Assembly (NCBI GenBank): GCA_029880325.1
Contig: JAOUOP010000001.1
Coordinates: 287,973-351,972, forward strand
Length of the DNA stretch: 64,000 nucleotides
Direction: 5' to 3'
DNA from: Myxococcales bacterium
Lineage (GTDB): Bacteria; Myxococcota_A; Polyangia; Polyangiales; JAFGIB01
Shown here: positions 16,741-24,906 of the stretch, piece by piece
Numbering within the stretch: the first letter of the stretch is position 1
Layout of the letters: the number at the start of each line of letters is the position of its first letter
Notes under the pieces: generated by a model
What the model saw: the letters and a program-made list of their open reading frames with translations, nothing else
Database searches by the model: none
Told to the model about the DNA's origin: nothing
Made by a program: the position numbers and the translations under genes

Positions 16741-17247
16741 ATGAATAAGCTCTTGTTGATCCTCTTCTGTGCGGTCGCACTGGCGGCCTGTTCCAGCGAC
16801 ACCGATCCCGGCGGTAGCGGCGACCTCAAGGGGACCGTCGATATCAAACAGCTGACCGCGGGCGACTGGCCGGTCAGCGTTTCCGATGGCGTCTCGACGG
16901 TGGAGGTGCCGTTCTCGAACGCCGTGCCCGAATCTGCGCTGGCCGCAGAGGTCGACCCCGGTGCGGAGATCGCGGGCGCCGTCTTCTTGAACGTGAAGAG
17001 CGATGAGACCGGCGCCACGGCCAATCTCACCGATGGCGAGCTGGTGGATGGCGATCCGACCGGCCCAGGCGAGTTCACCTGGGAGCTGAACGATGCTCGC
17101 GATTTGGCGACGCTGACGTTTTGGAACGCGACCGGCGAAGGGCTCACCCTGAAGACCGACCGCACCTATACGGCCCAAATCGCGATCACCAAGAACGACT
17201 TCATCGATACGCTGCTGGCCACCAACGTCACGCTGCAGCCGGAGTAG
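16741..17247 (+). CDS. Small secreted lipoprotein, beta-rich, unknown function
   Basis: 168 residues from ATG 16741, chosen because MNKLLLILFCAVALAAC is a textbook lipoprotein signal (lipobox L-A-A-C). The mature part is about 150 residues, acidic, rich in Thr, Val and Gly, with alternating patterns suggesting an immunoglobulin-like or beta-sandwich domain, and no Cys after the lipid anchor. It is not a family I recognise. It ends 6 bp before the outer-membrane protein gene, whose ribosome site lies in its last codons, so the two are likely cotranslated. Confidence 0.75.
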   Translation: MNKLLLILFCAVALAACSSDTDPGGSGDLKGTVDIKQLTAGDWPVSVSDGVSTVEVPFSNAVPESALAAEVDPGAEIAGAVFLNVKSDETGATANLTDGELVDGDPTGPGEFTWELNDARDLATLTFWNATGEGLTLKTDRTYTAQIAITKNDFIDTLLATNVTLQPE

Positions 17248-17253
17248 GCGACT

Positions 17254-18261
17254 TTGAGCAGGCTTGGGGGTGTCAGTGCGGCCCCCGTTTGGGCGCTGCT
17301 GGCAATGCTGCTGGGCGCGACGGCGTTCGTGCAGGCCGACTACCGGCCAGCTGTGCCACCGAAACCCGACATGGCGCCGGAGCCGGCCGATGGCCCAAGC
17401 GATGCACCGCCACCGGCCCGGCCGCTGGCGCGATCCGAAAGCTCGACCGCAACCACGAGCCCTGTCTTCCCGGACCTGGGCGTCGTGCGCTATCGCGACC
17501 CGCTACAGCGGCGACTGCTGTGGCTCGGAGTCGATGGCGGTGGCGTGTACGTGCCCAAAACCCTTGGCCTGTTCAACCGCGATGTCTGGACCGCACGCGT
17601 CAGTGGAAGCTGGGCGCTTTCACTGGCCCCTGGGCTGACAGCCGGGGGTCGGCACGGGCTGGCCTTCTATGACGCCACCAACGTGCGGCTGCAGATCCAC
17701 GAGCATCAGCTGGATCTGTCGCTGCCGCTTCTGTCGCACCACCCGCAAGCCCGCGTGCGCGACCGGCTGGCGCTGAGCGTGGAGTTCCACCGCCTCGATA
17801 AAAACTGGATCGATGGCGAGGAGTACAGCTTCGGCGGTTTCGGCGACAGTGTGGCAGCCGTGGGTTACGGGCTTCTGCATACGCTTTCGCCCCAGCTCGA
17901 GCTGGGCTGGAATCTGCAGGCGCGCTGGGTCTGGGTCTTCCTCGATACCCAGCGCCAACTGCGCGCCTCGCTCCGACCGATGCTGAAGCTCGGCCACGGC
18001 CACGCTCTGGGGCTGGAGCTGTTAGCCTTTTTGGTGCATCGCGACGCCGATCAATTCGGCAATCCCCTGCCCCGCACCAGCGTCCATGCCCAAGTCGGCA
18101 TCGAACATACCTGGCTGGCCACCTCGGGCCTCGGCAGCTTCGCTTCGCTGCGCTATTTCAGCGGCTTCATGAGCGGTCAATCGCCCATGTACGAGGTCCG
18201 CGAGGAAGCGATCAACGCCGACTATGGCGAGGCGCAGCTGGGACTGCGCTCCGTTTGGTGA
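17254..18261 (+). CDS. Outer-membrane beta-barrel protein, unknown function
   Basis: 335 residues from a TTG start with GGAG 9 bp upstream inside the preceding gene's end. A cleavable signal is present (VWALLAMLLGATAFVQA), then a Pro/Ala-rich linker (to about 65). The rest has many alternating hydrophobic/aromatic beta strands and ends in ...LGLRSVW, a terminal Trp preceded by strand residues as in BAM-inserted barrels. It probably makes a 10-14 strand barrel. Pairing with the upstream lipoprotein and the place between the sugar transferase and the wza-like gene hint at a role in envelope glycan export, but that is inference. Confidence 0.7.
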   Translation: MSRLGGVSAAPVWALLAMLLGATAFVQADYRPAVPPKPDMAPEPADGPSDAPPPARPLARSESSTATTSPVFPDLGVVRYRDPLQRRLLWLGVDGGGVYVPKTLGLFNRDVWTARVSGSWALSLAPGLTAGGRHGLAFYDATNVRLQIHEHQLDLSLPLLSHHPQARVRDRLALSVEFHRLDKNWIDGEEYSFGGFGDSVAAVGYGLLHTLSPQLELGWNLQARWVWVFLDTQRQLRASLRPMLKLGHGHALGLELLAFLVHRDADQFGNPLPRTSVHAQVGIEHTWLATSGLGSFASLRYFSGFMSGQSPMYEVREEAINADYGEAQLGLRSVW

Positions 18262-18302
18262 GCGGCCGCCGGATCCTGCTCGCAGACATTCAACTGTCAG
18301 CC

Positions 18303-18419
18303 ATGTGGACGCTCGAAGACAGCGCAGCTTCAAGGCGTATCATGGCGGGTCGCGATCGCACCGAAGCGCACCTGGGCACGGGTGGCATGTGAGAGGTCTA
18401 TCGCGTCCTGCACCGCTGA
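18303..18419 (+). pseudogene. Decayed N-terminus of a Ser/Thr protein kinase
   Basis: From ATG 18303 the frame reads through MAGRDRTEAHLGTGGM, then TGA at 18390-18392, and the same frame resumes as EVYRVLHR before a second stop at 18417. Bacterial Ser/Thr kinases typically have an R-Y-x-L-E-x-x-L-G-x-G-G-M-G-E-V-Y-R sequence at this point, so the only disruption in the glycine loop is a Gly codon turned into TGA. Nothing kinase-like follows the second stop. It is a short match, but in-frame on both sides of the stop. Confidence 0.45.
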
Positions 18420-18449
18420 CCACAGGCGATCGTTCGCGCGCGGCCGTAT

Positions 18450-21400
18450 TCAGCCCGTCTCGGCGCGCAGCCGACTGAGCTGCTTGGCGGCCGCTGCCAG
18501 CAGTTCGTGACGTACCGCCGGAGCCTGACGACCCCGGCCCAAAAGCACCAACGCCCCCTCCCCGCGCAGTCGCTCACCTTCGAAGTAAGCGAGTAGGAAG
18601 AGCATGGTGCGCTCGCCGCCGCGCTTGGTCTGCGTCTCGGCCCCGGCGCCGAAGTGGGTGCCCTCGACGGCCTCGTCCAGGGAGCGTAGAGCCGCGTCGA
18701 CCTGGCTGTAGACCGCGCCCGGAGGCTCCTGCTCCCCCGTGGACGCCAGCAAGCGCGGCTCGTGCTCGCCGCGCACGAAAAGTAGGCCGCCAAAGCCCTC
18801 GGCCTGCCGCATCAGCCAGGCCAGAACATGACGCGCGCCCACTTCGATTTCATGCACCTCCGCCAGCGCCGCTTCGAAGGCTTTCACCTCGCGCTTGATC
18901 GCCACCTGAGAAACGAAGCCGCCTTCGCTGGCTGCGGTGTCGGTAAGGCGCTGGAAACGAGCGATGAGCGCGGGGTTTCCAAGCGCCGTGAAGTGCCCCT
19001 CCACTTGCTTGAGGTGTTCGGTGAAACACTTGCGGTCGCCCCGCATCCATGCCACCCGTGCCCACGTCTCGTGGATGGCGCCCAGCACAAACGGCCCCCC
19101 CTGTTCCTCGTAGCGCTCGAGCATCTTTTGCAGGTAGGCCTCGGCGTCACCATATTCGCCGAGCGAGGCCAGGGCGATCGCGTAGGGCAGCTCGAAGGCG
19201 ATGCGCACCGCGTAGTAGCTTGCATCGCGGGGGTCGGCAACAGCGAGCACTTCTTCGCAGACACGCTTGGCCGACTCGTGATCGCCCAGCTCATTGTGGG
19301 CCTGGGCCAGGATGCCCATGTCCGCCGACCAACCCACGCGCTCCAGCGGTTGCTCGTTTGGGAACAGGGACTCCAGCCGGGCCACGCAGCCGCCGGCGTT
19401 GCCCCGCGTCAGCTCGTAGACGGCCTCTGCGGTGACTTCGTAACGCTCCAGGCCCGGCGCCTGGCGCCCCAAATGCCGAGTCTCGGTCATCGTTCGCTTG
19501 GCGATGACCAAGTCCTGCCACAGCGCCCCGAATAGGTTGACGGCCAGGGGCGCCCAAACCTCCACCTGCCACGAACAGCCGGCGCGGATGGCCGCTGTCT
19601 CCATGCGCTCGTAGGCTTCGCGGACCTCTTCCACCTCGCCACGAAAGCCGTGGTACTGCAGCCTCAGCTGGGCCGCGATCAGCTGGTGGACGTCGATGCC
19701 ATGGGCATCCAGCGCGTCGGCGCGGTCGAGGGCACGGCGGTCGCCGCGGCAGCTCTCGAGCAGGCCCATGGTGTATGAGACGCCGCCCTTCAAGAGCGAA
19801 CGCGTTTCGGCCGGCACCCCGGGCAGGGCCTTCGGATCGTCGACGACTGTTTCGAGTTCGGCCATGCGCTGGTAGGTACGATCGAAGCGATCTTCGGTGG
19901 TCAGAACCAGGGCTCGGCAAAATGCATGGGCAAAACCCGCAGGTTGGCGCACGCCGAAGGCGGCGAGCGGTTCGAGGCGGTCGGCGATGCGGTCGATGCC
20001 GGCCCGGTCCAGACATGCAGCCGCCTTGCCGGCAAGCGCGACCATCGAGTTGACCGCCAGTTCAAACAATTCGACCCCGCCGCAAGGCCTCGCCCGCCTT
20101 GGCTGCAGCGCGTAGCGCAGCAAACCGAAGCCGAGGCCGAGCCAAGCCCCCAGGCGCCCCAATGCCCGTTGCCACCGACGCGCGATGTCGAGCCCCATCA
20201 CGCGATCGAGTGCATCACTGAGCGCCGCCTCGTGGCGGTCGAGTCTGCGGTCGACGGTGTAGGCAGCCAGGCCGAGCGGAACCAGCACGGCCAGAATGCG
20301 AGACAGTGGCTCGCCGCGCCGCCGCAGCGCCTCGAGTGCCCGCTCGAGCAAGCGCACGTGGCTTCCCAGGTCATCGGCCTGACGACCGAGGTCGAGCGCC
20401 GCATCGACCACCAGGGCGCTGCCGCGCCCGTCGCTGGCGTCGAGCAGGTGCAGCCCCGCTGTCAATCGTTCGGCATGTGTCAACTCTGGATTCTGCAACA
20501 TGGTTTCCGCGAGGCGCAGCTGTAGTCGCGCGCGGCGGTCGGCTTCGATGCCCTCATAGACCAGACGCCTCAATGCCTCACTGTCGAAACGATAGCCCTC
20601 ATCGCTGACCGAAAGCAGGCCCGCCTGCACCAGCCCCTGGAGCTGCAGGCCGAGATCGTCGTCGCCGGCAGCGCCCCATAGCGCCTGGCCCTGCGCCAGC
20701 GTCATCGCTCCGCGGTGCACGCTGAGCTGCTCGGCGATTTCCCGCTGCTCGGCGCTCAAGACCCCCAAGCGCCGGGCAAAAACTTCGGTTGCGCGAGGCG
20801 GCAACGCGAGCGCGCTGGGCTCGTTGGGAAGCGTCCAGGCGCCTTCGCTGTAGACCAGATCGCCCCGATCGAGCATCAGGCGCAATAACTCCATGGTAAT
20901 AGCCGGCGAGCCACGGCTGCGTTCGTGCAGATAGTCGCACAGACGCTGCAAGTGAGGGGCATCCCCGAAGATGGACTCGAGCCAGCGCTTCGAATCGGCT
21001 TGACCCAGGGGTGGAATCCGAAGCTCCCTAGAGCCATGGGCCAGCGCCGAAAGCGCGGTCTCCGAGATGGCTTCGTCGTCGCGATGGACGGTGCTCACCA
21101 GAAGCAGTGGAAGCTCCCGGGAGGCCAGTGCCAGCGTGGCCAGCAATACAGCGGAAGCCTCGTCGCAGCGGTGGACGTCGTCGACCAACAGGGCGATCGG
21201 ATGGGCGCACGCGACCTCGATGAAGAAGTCGCTCAGCGCCTGCTGGCAGGCCGTGCGCCACCTTGGCGAATGGAAGCCGACGGGCGCCACGCTGCGGGCT
21301 TCGCCCGAAAGCGACAACTCCGGCAACAGCTGCTGCAGTACGCCCGCCCGCGCCTGGGCAGCGGGCCGCGCCAGCCCGGGCCGATCGGTCAAAAGTCGCG

Positions 21401-22547
21401 AGACGAGCGCCAGCACCGTGCCATAGGGGCGCGGGTGGGCCTCTCCGTGTACGGCCAGCGTCAGCACCCCCCGCAGCTTCGCCGCCAGCTCGATCTCCGC
21501 GAGCAAGCGTGTGCGCCCCATGCCTTCGTCGGCACTCAACAACAAAGAGTGACCTCGTCCGCGCTGTATCGAATCCAAGATGCCAGCCACCGTCGAAAGC
21601 TCCCGCTCGCGGCCCACGATCGGCACGCTCACCAGGTGGCTCTCGGCCAGGCTCACCTCCGGGTCCTCGCTGCGTCCGCCGATCGCATCGAGCCGATCGA
21701 TGACGGCCCCCGCACTCGCAGGCCGCGCCCTGCGATCGAGCGAGAGCAGCGCCATGATCAGCGCATCGAGCTTTTGTGGAATCTCGGGCAGCGGCGTGCC
21801 CTGGCGGTCGCATTCAGGCTTGCCGGCCGACGGCGGCGCCGGCTTGCGCGTCCAGGCGGTGCGCAGCTGGTGAGGGTCAGTCACGGGGTAGGCGTGTTTG
21901 CCCGTCAGCATGAAGTAACCAACAGCGCCCAGACCGTAGAGGTCGAGCCCCTGGTCCATCGGCTGTCCGTCAAGGGCCTCCGGCGGCACACAGGGCGCGG
22001 TTCCGATCACCTCACCGCAGCAACCCTGATCAGCGAGCACGCCGAAGTCGATCAACTTGCAGTGACCGTCGGACATCAGGCGCACGTTCCTGGGGCTGAC
22101 GTCGCGATGCAGCAGCCGGCGCGCATGCAAGAGCGCCAGCGAGGTGGCCAGCTCGCGCAGGTACCGGCAGACCGACTCCCACGGCAGCGGCGACAGCTCA
22201 CGCAGGTCTGCCCCCGAGAGTAGCTCCATGGTGTAGAAGGCACCGTCGTCGTCGAGGCCGTAGTCATAGACCTCGATGATGCGCGGATGGGAGAGCTGTG
22301 CGAGGGTGTGGAACTCGCGCTCGAAGAGCCTCAGGGCTTCGTCTCCGTCCTGCCGGCTCCGACTGAGGCGCTTGAGCGCCAGTGCACGGCCGTCGCGACG
22401 ATCGCGCACCCGATAGACGGTCGCCATACCGCCGCTTCCCACGAGCGCCTCGACCTCATAGCGCGCCCCGATCAACCCCGGCGCGCACGACCCCCGTTCG
22501 GTCGCACCAGAAACCTCGGCCTGTCCGTACTCAGGGCCCTGGGGCAT
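18450..22547 (-). CDS. Ser/Thr protein kinase fused to AAA-type ATPase, helical repeats and GAF-like domain
   Basis: 1365 residues, probably cytosolic. The kinase domain (about 28-290) has glycine loop GSGGMATV (37-44), Lys59, HRDVSPRN (147-154, with the usual K of HRDLKP-N changed to S) and DFG (167-169). An AAA/STAND-like ATPase follows (from about 310: VGRERELSTVAG). Its P-loop reads ADEGMGRT, so the Walker A Lys is Arg; Walker B is ALLVDDVHRCDE. The middle 600 residues are helical and TPR-like, and the last 150 look GAF-like. This architecture is widespread in myxobacteria as a signalling hub. Here it sits inside the polysaccharide locus, 73 bp downstream of the phosphatase gene, so it may sense export status (inference). 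Confidence 0.93.
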   Translation of the reverse strand: MPQGPEYGQAEVSGATERGSCAPGLIGARYEVEALVGSGGMATVYRVRDRRDGRALALKRLSRSRQDGDEALRLFEREFHTLAQLSHPRIIEVYDYGLDDDGAFYTMELLSGADLRELSPLPWESVCRYLRELATSLALLHARRLLHRDVSPRNVRLMSDGHCKLIDFGVLADQGCCGEVIGTAPCVPPEALDGQPMDQGLDLYGLGAVGYFMLTGKHAYPVTDPHQLRTAWTRKPAPPSAGKPECDRQGTPLPEIPQKLDALIMALLSLDRRARPASAGAVIDRLDAIGGRSEDPEVSLAESHLVSVPIVGRERELSTVAGILDSIQRGRGHSLLLSADEGMGRTRLLAEIELAAKLRGVLTLAVHGEAHPRPYGTVLALVSRLLTDRPGLARPAAQARAGVLQQLLPELSLSGEARSVAPVGFHSPRWRTACQQALSDFFIEVACAHPIALLVDDVHRCDEASAVLLATLALASRELPLLLVSTVHRDDEAISETALSALAHGSRELRIPPLGQADSKRWLESIFGDAPHLQRLCDYLHERSRGSPAITMELLRLMLDRGDLVYSEGAWTLPNEPSALALPPRATEVFARRLGVLSAEQREIAEQLSVHRGAMTLAQGQALWGAAGDDDLGLQLQGLVQAGLLSVSDEGYRFDSEALRRLVYEGIEADRRARLQLRLAETMLQNPELTHAERLTAGLHLLDASDGRGSALVVDAALDLGRQADDLGSHVRLLERALEALRRRGEPLSRILAVLVPLGLAAYTVDRRLDRHEAALSDALDRVMGLDIARRWQRALGRLGAWLGLGFGLLRYALQPRRARPCGGVELFELAVNSMVALAGKAAACLDRAGIDRIADRLEPLAAFGVRQPAGFAHAFCRALVLTTEDRFDRTYQRMAELETVVDDPKALPGVPAETRSLLKGGVSYTMGLLESCRGDRRALDRADALDAHGIDVHQLIAAQLRLQYHGFRGEVEEVREAYERMETAAIRAGCSWQVEVWAPLAVNLFGALWQDLVIAKRTMTETRHLGRQAPGLERYEVTAEAVYELTRGNAGGCVARLESLFPNEQPLERVGWSADMGILAQAHNELGDHESAKRVCEEVLAVADPRDASYYAVRIAFELPYAIALASLGEYGDAEAYLQKMLERYEEQGGPFVLGAIHETWARVAWMRGDRKCFTEHLKQVEGHFTALGNPALIARFQRLTDTAASEGGFVSQVAIKREVKAFEAALAEVHEIEVGARHVLAWLMRQAEGFGGLLFVRGEHEPRLLASTGEQEPPGAVYSQVDAALRSLDEAVEGTHFGAGAETQTKRGGERTMLFLLAYFEGERLRGEGALVLLGRGRQAPAVRHELLAAAAKQLSRLRAETG

Positions 22548-22620
22548 CGCTGAATTCTAAGGTGTCGAGGTCGCGTTCGATAGGTAGGCCGCTGTGAGCT
22601 GCGAACCCGGACGCGCGTTT

Positions 22621-23349
22621 TCACTCTCCGTTCGCGTAGGGCCGCCCCTCGGGTGTCGGACGATGCAGGTCGCTGCCCACCTCGTCGACAAAGCCACGCT
22701 CGATCAGCCGGCTGAGAAAGCGCCCGCGGCTGCCCTGACCCGGCACGTTGACCTTGCCCACCGTGCGGTTGACCTGGAACTTCACCCCGGCCGAGCGCAG
22801 GTCGTAGAGAACCTCCTCGCCGCTGTCGTTATCGCGCAGCCAACGATAGCGCTCCACGTGGGCCAAAAGTGGCACGTAGCCCTTTTCGGTCATGGCGGAC
22901 ACCGCTTCGAAGAGCCCCACCGGCACGCTCTCGGAGGTGATGGTCTCGAAGAGCAGGTAGCGCTCGGGCCCAAAGGCAAGCACGCGCCCCTCGCGCACGC
23001 GTCCGGGCAGCGACTCGTCCAGGAAGTGCTCGGCCCCCAGCTCGAGTTCAACGCCGAGACCCGAGGCCTCCAGCGCGCGATGCAGGGCCTCGAAGCCTCG
23101 TTTCAGGTCGTCGGGTTCGTTGGGGAAGCGGCCCGGAAAGATGTGCGAGGTGCAGACCACGGTCCCGGCGCCGGCCTCCGAAAGCAGGCGCAACATGGCG
23201 ATGGACTCCTCGAGCGACCGACTGCCGTCGTCCACGCCGGCGATCGCGTGGCAGTGGCAGTCACGCGGGCGCAGCTCGATGCTCGCCGGGCCGCCCCCGG
23301 ACTGCGACTTCGAAGCGCTGGAAAAGAGCGAACGCACCCGCTCGAACAT
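22621..23349 (-). CDS. CpsB/CapC-type PHP-fold tyrosine phosphatase
   Basis: A 242-residue cytosolic metal-dependent protein-tyrosine phosphatase. Metal ligands are visible in family order: DCHCHAIAGVDDGS (D-x-H-x-H, about residue 30), SHIFPG, the E of ELGAEH, LAHVERY and the C-terminal SDLHRP. Members of this family dephosphorylate BY-kinases and so control capsule or exopolysaccharide output. The likely substrate is the tyrosine tail of the kinase encoded at 3456-5981. The gene follows the Wza-like gene by 17 bp and is probably in its operon. Gram-negative use of this family is common in deltaproteobacteria in place of Wzb. Confidence 0.88.
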   Translation of the reverse strand: MFERVRSLFSSASKSQSGGGPASIELRPRDCHCHAIAGVDDGSRSLEESIAMLRLLSEAGAGTVVCTSHIFPGRFPNEPDDLKRGFEALHRALEASGLGVELELGAEHFLDESLPGRVREGRVLAFGPERYLLFETITSESVPVGLFEAVSAMTEKGYVPLLAHVERYRWLRDNDSGEEVLYDLRSAGVKFQVNRTVGKVNVPGQGSRGRFLSRLIERGFVDEVGSDLHRPTPEGRPYANGE

Positions 23350-23366
23350 CAGCTCACCATCATACG

Positions 23367-24464
23367 CTACTTCGCCAGTTGATCCGCCGTAAAGGCCGTG
23401 CCCGTGGCGGACTGGGCGCCGGCCAGGAAGGGCAGCAACTGCTGCATGTAGCGGCTGGCCTTGGACAGGCCGGTGGGCGCCACGATCACGCGGTCGCCGG
23501 GGCGTAGTGCGATGCGGTCGTCGTGCAGCAGCGCGACCTCCAGGTCCACCGTGTAGACGATGGGCTTGGCATAGCCGCCGCGCAAGACCGCGATCTCGTT
23601 GCGGCCCGACACGATGCTCGGCCCGCCGGCCACCGCCAAAGCCTCGGCCAGCGTGACTCGCTCGCGCTGGATTGGAACCACCGTGGGTCGCTGCACCTCG
23701 CCGAGAACGTAGACCTTCTTGTCGGCCCCGTCGGGCACGAAAACCACGTCCTTGTCGCGCATCAGCAGGTTTCGCTCCACGTCGCCGCGCAACAGGATGT
23801 CGGCCAGGCTGATGGGCAACAGCTTGCCCCCGCGCAGCACGTAGGAGCCCTCGAGATCGGCCAGCGGCGCGATGCCCCCGGCCAACCCGATGCCCTCGAG
23901 CAGCGTGGTATCGCCGTCGACGGCAAAGGCGCCGGGCCGGATCACGTGCCCCAGGATGTAGAACTTCTGCGAGTCGTAGCGCAGCACCTCCACCGAAACC
24001 TCGGGCTCGACGATGAACTTGGCCGCCGTCTGTTTCAAATGCTCGGAAAACTCCACCACCGTGAAACCCGCGGCCTTTACCTTACCCACGACCGGCAGAT
24101 AAACGTGGCCGTCCTTTTGCACGGTGGTGCCGGCGATCTGCCCGAGGTTGACGCGCTGGGAGCTCATCTCCGGGTGGTCGACCACGAAGATGTTGAGCAC
24201 GTCGTTGTTGCCGATGCGGTACTCGTCGACCTGGGCGGCGAAGTCGAAGCTGAGCTTTTCTTTTTTCAGTCGCAGCCGCGCCCCTGGCTCGGCCGAGCCC
24301 TGCGAATCGGCAAGCAGGTCTTCCAGATCCTTGACCTCGACGCCGTCCTCCTCGTCGAGATGGTCGTAGCGGTAGCTGGTGGTGGCGCAGCCGCCGCCCA
24401 CGAGCGCCACGACAGCGAGGAGAGCACAGGCCCGCAGGCGCTGGGATGGTGTTCGAATCGGCAT
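23367..24464 (-). CDS. wza: Wza-like polysaccharide export lipoprotein (Poly_export/SLBB)
   Basis: 365 residues from ATG 24464. The frame is open to 24509, but the signal peptide begins here. The lipobox VGGGC anchors it to the outer membrane. The Poly_export domain shows YRIGNNDVLNIFV and DGHVYLPVVGKV. SLBB domains follow: FYILGHVIRPGAFAVDG...LLEGIGLAGGI, then VYVLGEVQRPTVVPI...LAEALAVAGGP. Such proteins form the outer-membrane/periplasmic export channel that docks on the Wzc-type kinase. The C-terminus lacks an obvious long amphipathic barrel helix, as in shorter Wza/GfcE-type proteins. It is first gene of a wza-phosphatase unit with an AT-rich upstream region. Confidence 0.92.
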   Translation of the reverse strand: MPIRTPSQRLRACALLAVVALVGGGCATTSYRYDHLDEEDGVEVKDLEDLLADSQGSAEPGARLRLKKEKLSFDFAAQVDEYRIGNNDVLNIFVVDHPEMSSQRVNLGQIAGTTVQKDGHVYLPVVGKVKAAGFTVVEFSEHLKQTAAKFIVEPEVSVEVLRYDSQKFYILGHVIRPGAFAVDGDTTLLEGIGLAGGIAPLADLEGSYVLRGGKLLPISLADILLRGDVERNLLMRDKDVVFVPDGADKKVYVLGEVQRPTVVPIQRERVTLAEALAVAGGPSIVSGRNEIAVLRGGYAKPIVYTVDLEVALLHDDRIALRPGDRVIVAPTGLSKASRYMQQLLPFLAGAQSATGTAFTADQLAK

Positions 24465-24554
24465 GCCCCAAAGCTCCGCGCGCAGCCCTACGACGATCCG
24501 GCGCCGCAAGCAAACCCGGCAACGTTTCAGACGCTGGGGTGGCCCGAAGATACT

Positions 24555-24595
24555 TTAGAATAAATTTTTAGAATAAAGTGATTTTTTGGAATAAA
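24555..24595 (-). promoter_or_regulatory. AT-rich upstream region with three TTTATTCYAA repeats
   Basis: On the minus strand the 10-mer TTTATTCCAA/TTTATTCTAA occurs three times (plus-strand 24555-24564, 24568-24577 and 24586-24595). They lie 90-130 bp upstream of the Wza-like gene's start. This is by far the most AT-rich spot in the window, so it is a good candidate for promoter plus activator or repressor sites of the wza-phosphatase operon. A C13 tract lies at 24638-24650. Confidence 0.5.
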
Positions 24596-24663
24596 TAGTA
24601 TCTCAGCAGCCCAAATCCAGGCAAAAGCTCCGGTCGGCCCCCCCCCCCCCGACCCGGACCTCT

Positions 24664-24888
24664 TCAGTGGGGCTCAACGAGGTTCTCGGCGACGGGAGCG
24701 CTGTGGCAGGCCGTGCGGCAGCCCGGCGACAACTCAAAAGACCGCCCTTCGACACGCTCCCCGCCCTCCGTCTCGCCGGACAGTCGTATGCGCGCCGGCA
24801 GCGTTCCTCGCCCGCGAACATCGTCAACGCCTCCCAGCACGCAGGCGGCGACCGCGGGCAGGCCAAAGGCGATGAGCGCTGCGTGCAC
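24664..24888 (-). CDS. Possible small secreted protein downstream of the histidine kinase
   Basis: A 74-codon frame beginning with GTG, 18 bp past the histidine-kinase stop on the same strand. The N-terminus MHAALIAFGLPAVAACVLGG looks like a signal peptide, with A-A-C as a possible lipobox. The rest has a Thr/Arg/Glu-rich strand-like segment and two more Cys (SPGCRTACHS). The ribosome site is weak and I know no family for it, so it may be spurious. Confidence 0.3.
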   Translation of the reverse strand: MHAALIAFGLPAVAACVLGGVDDVRGRGTLPARIRLSGETEGGERVEGRSFELSPGCRTACHSAPVAENLVEPH

Positions 24889-24906
24889 CAGGCCTATGGC
24901 ATCGCG

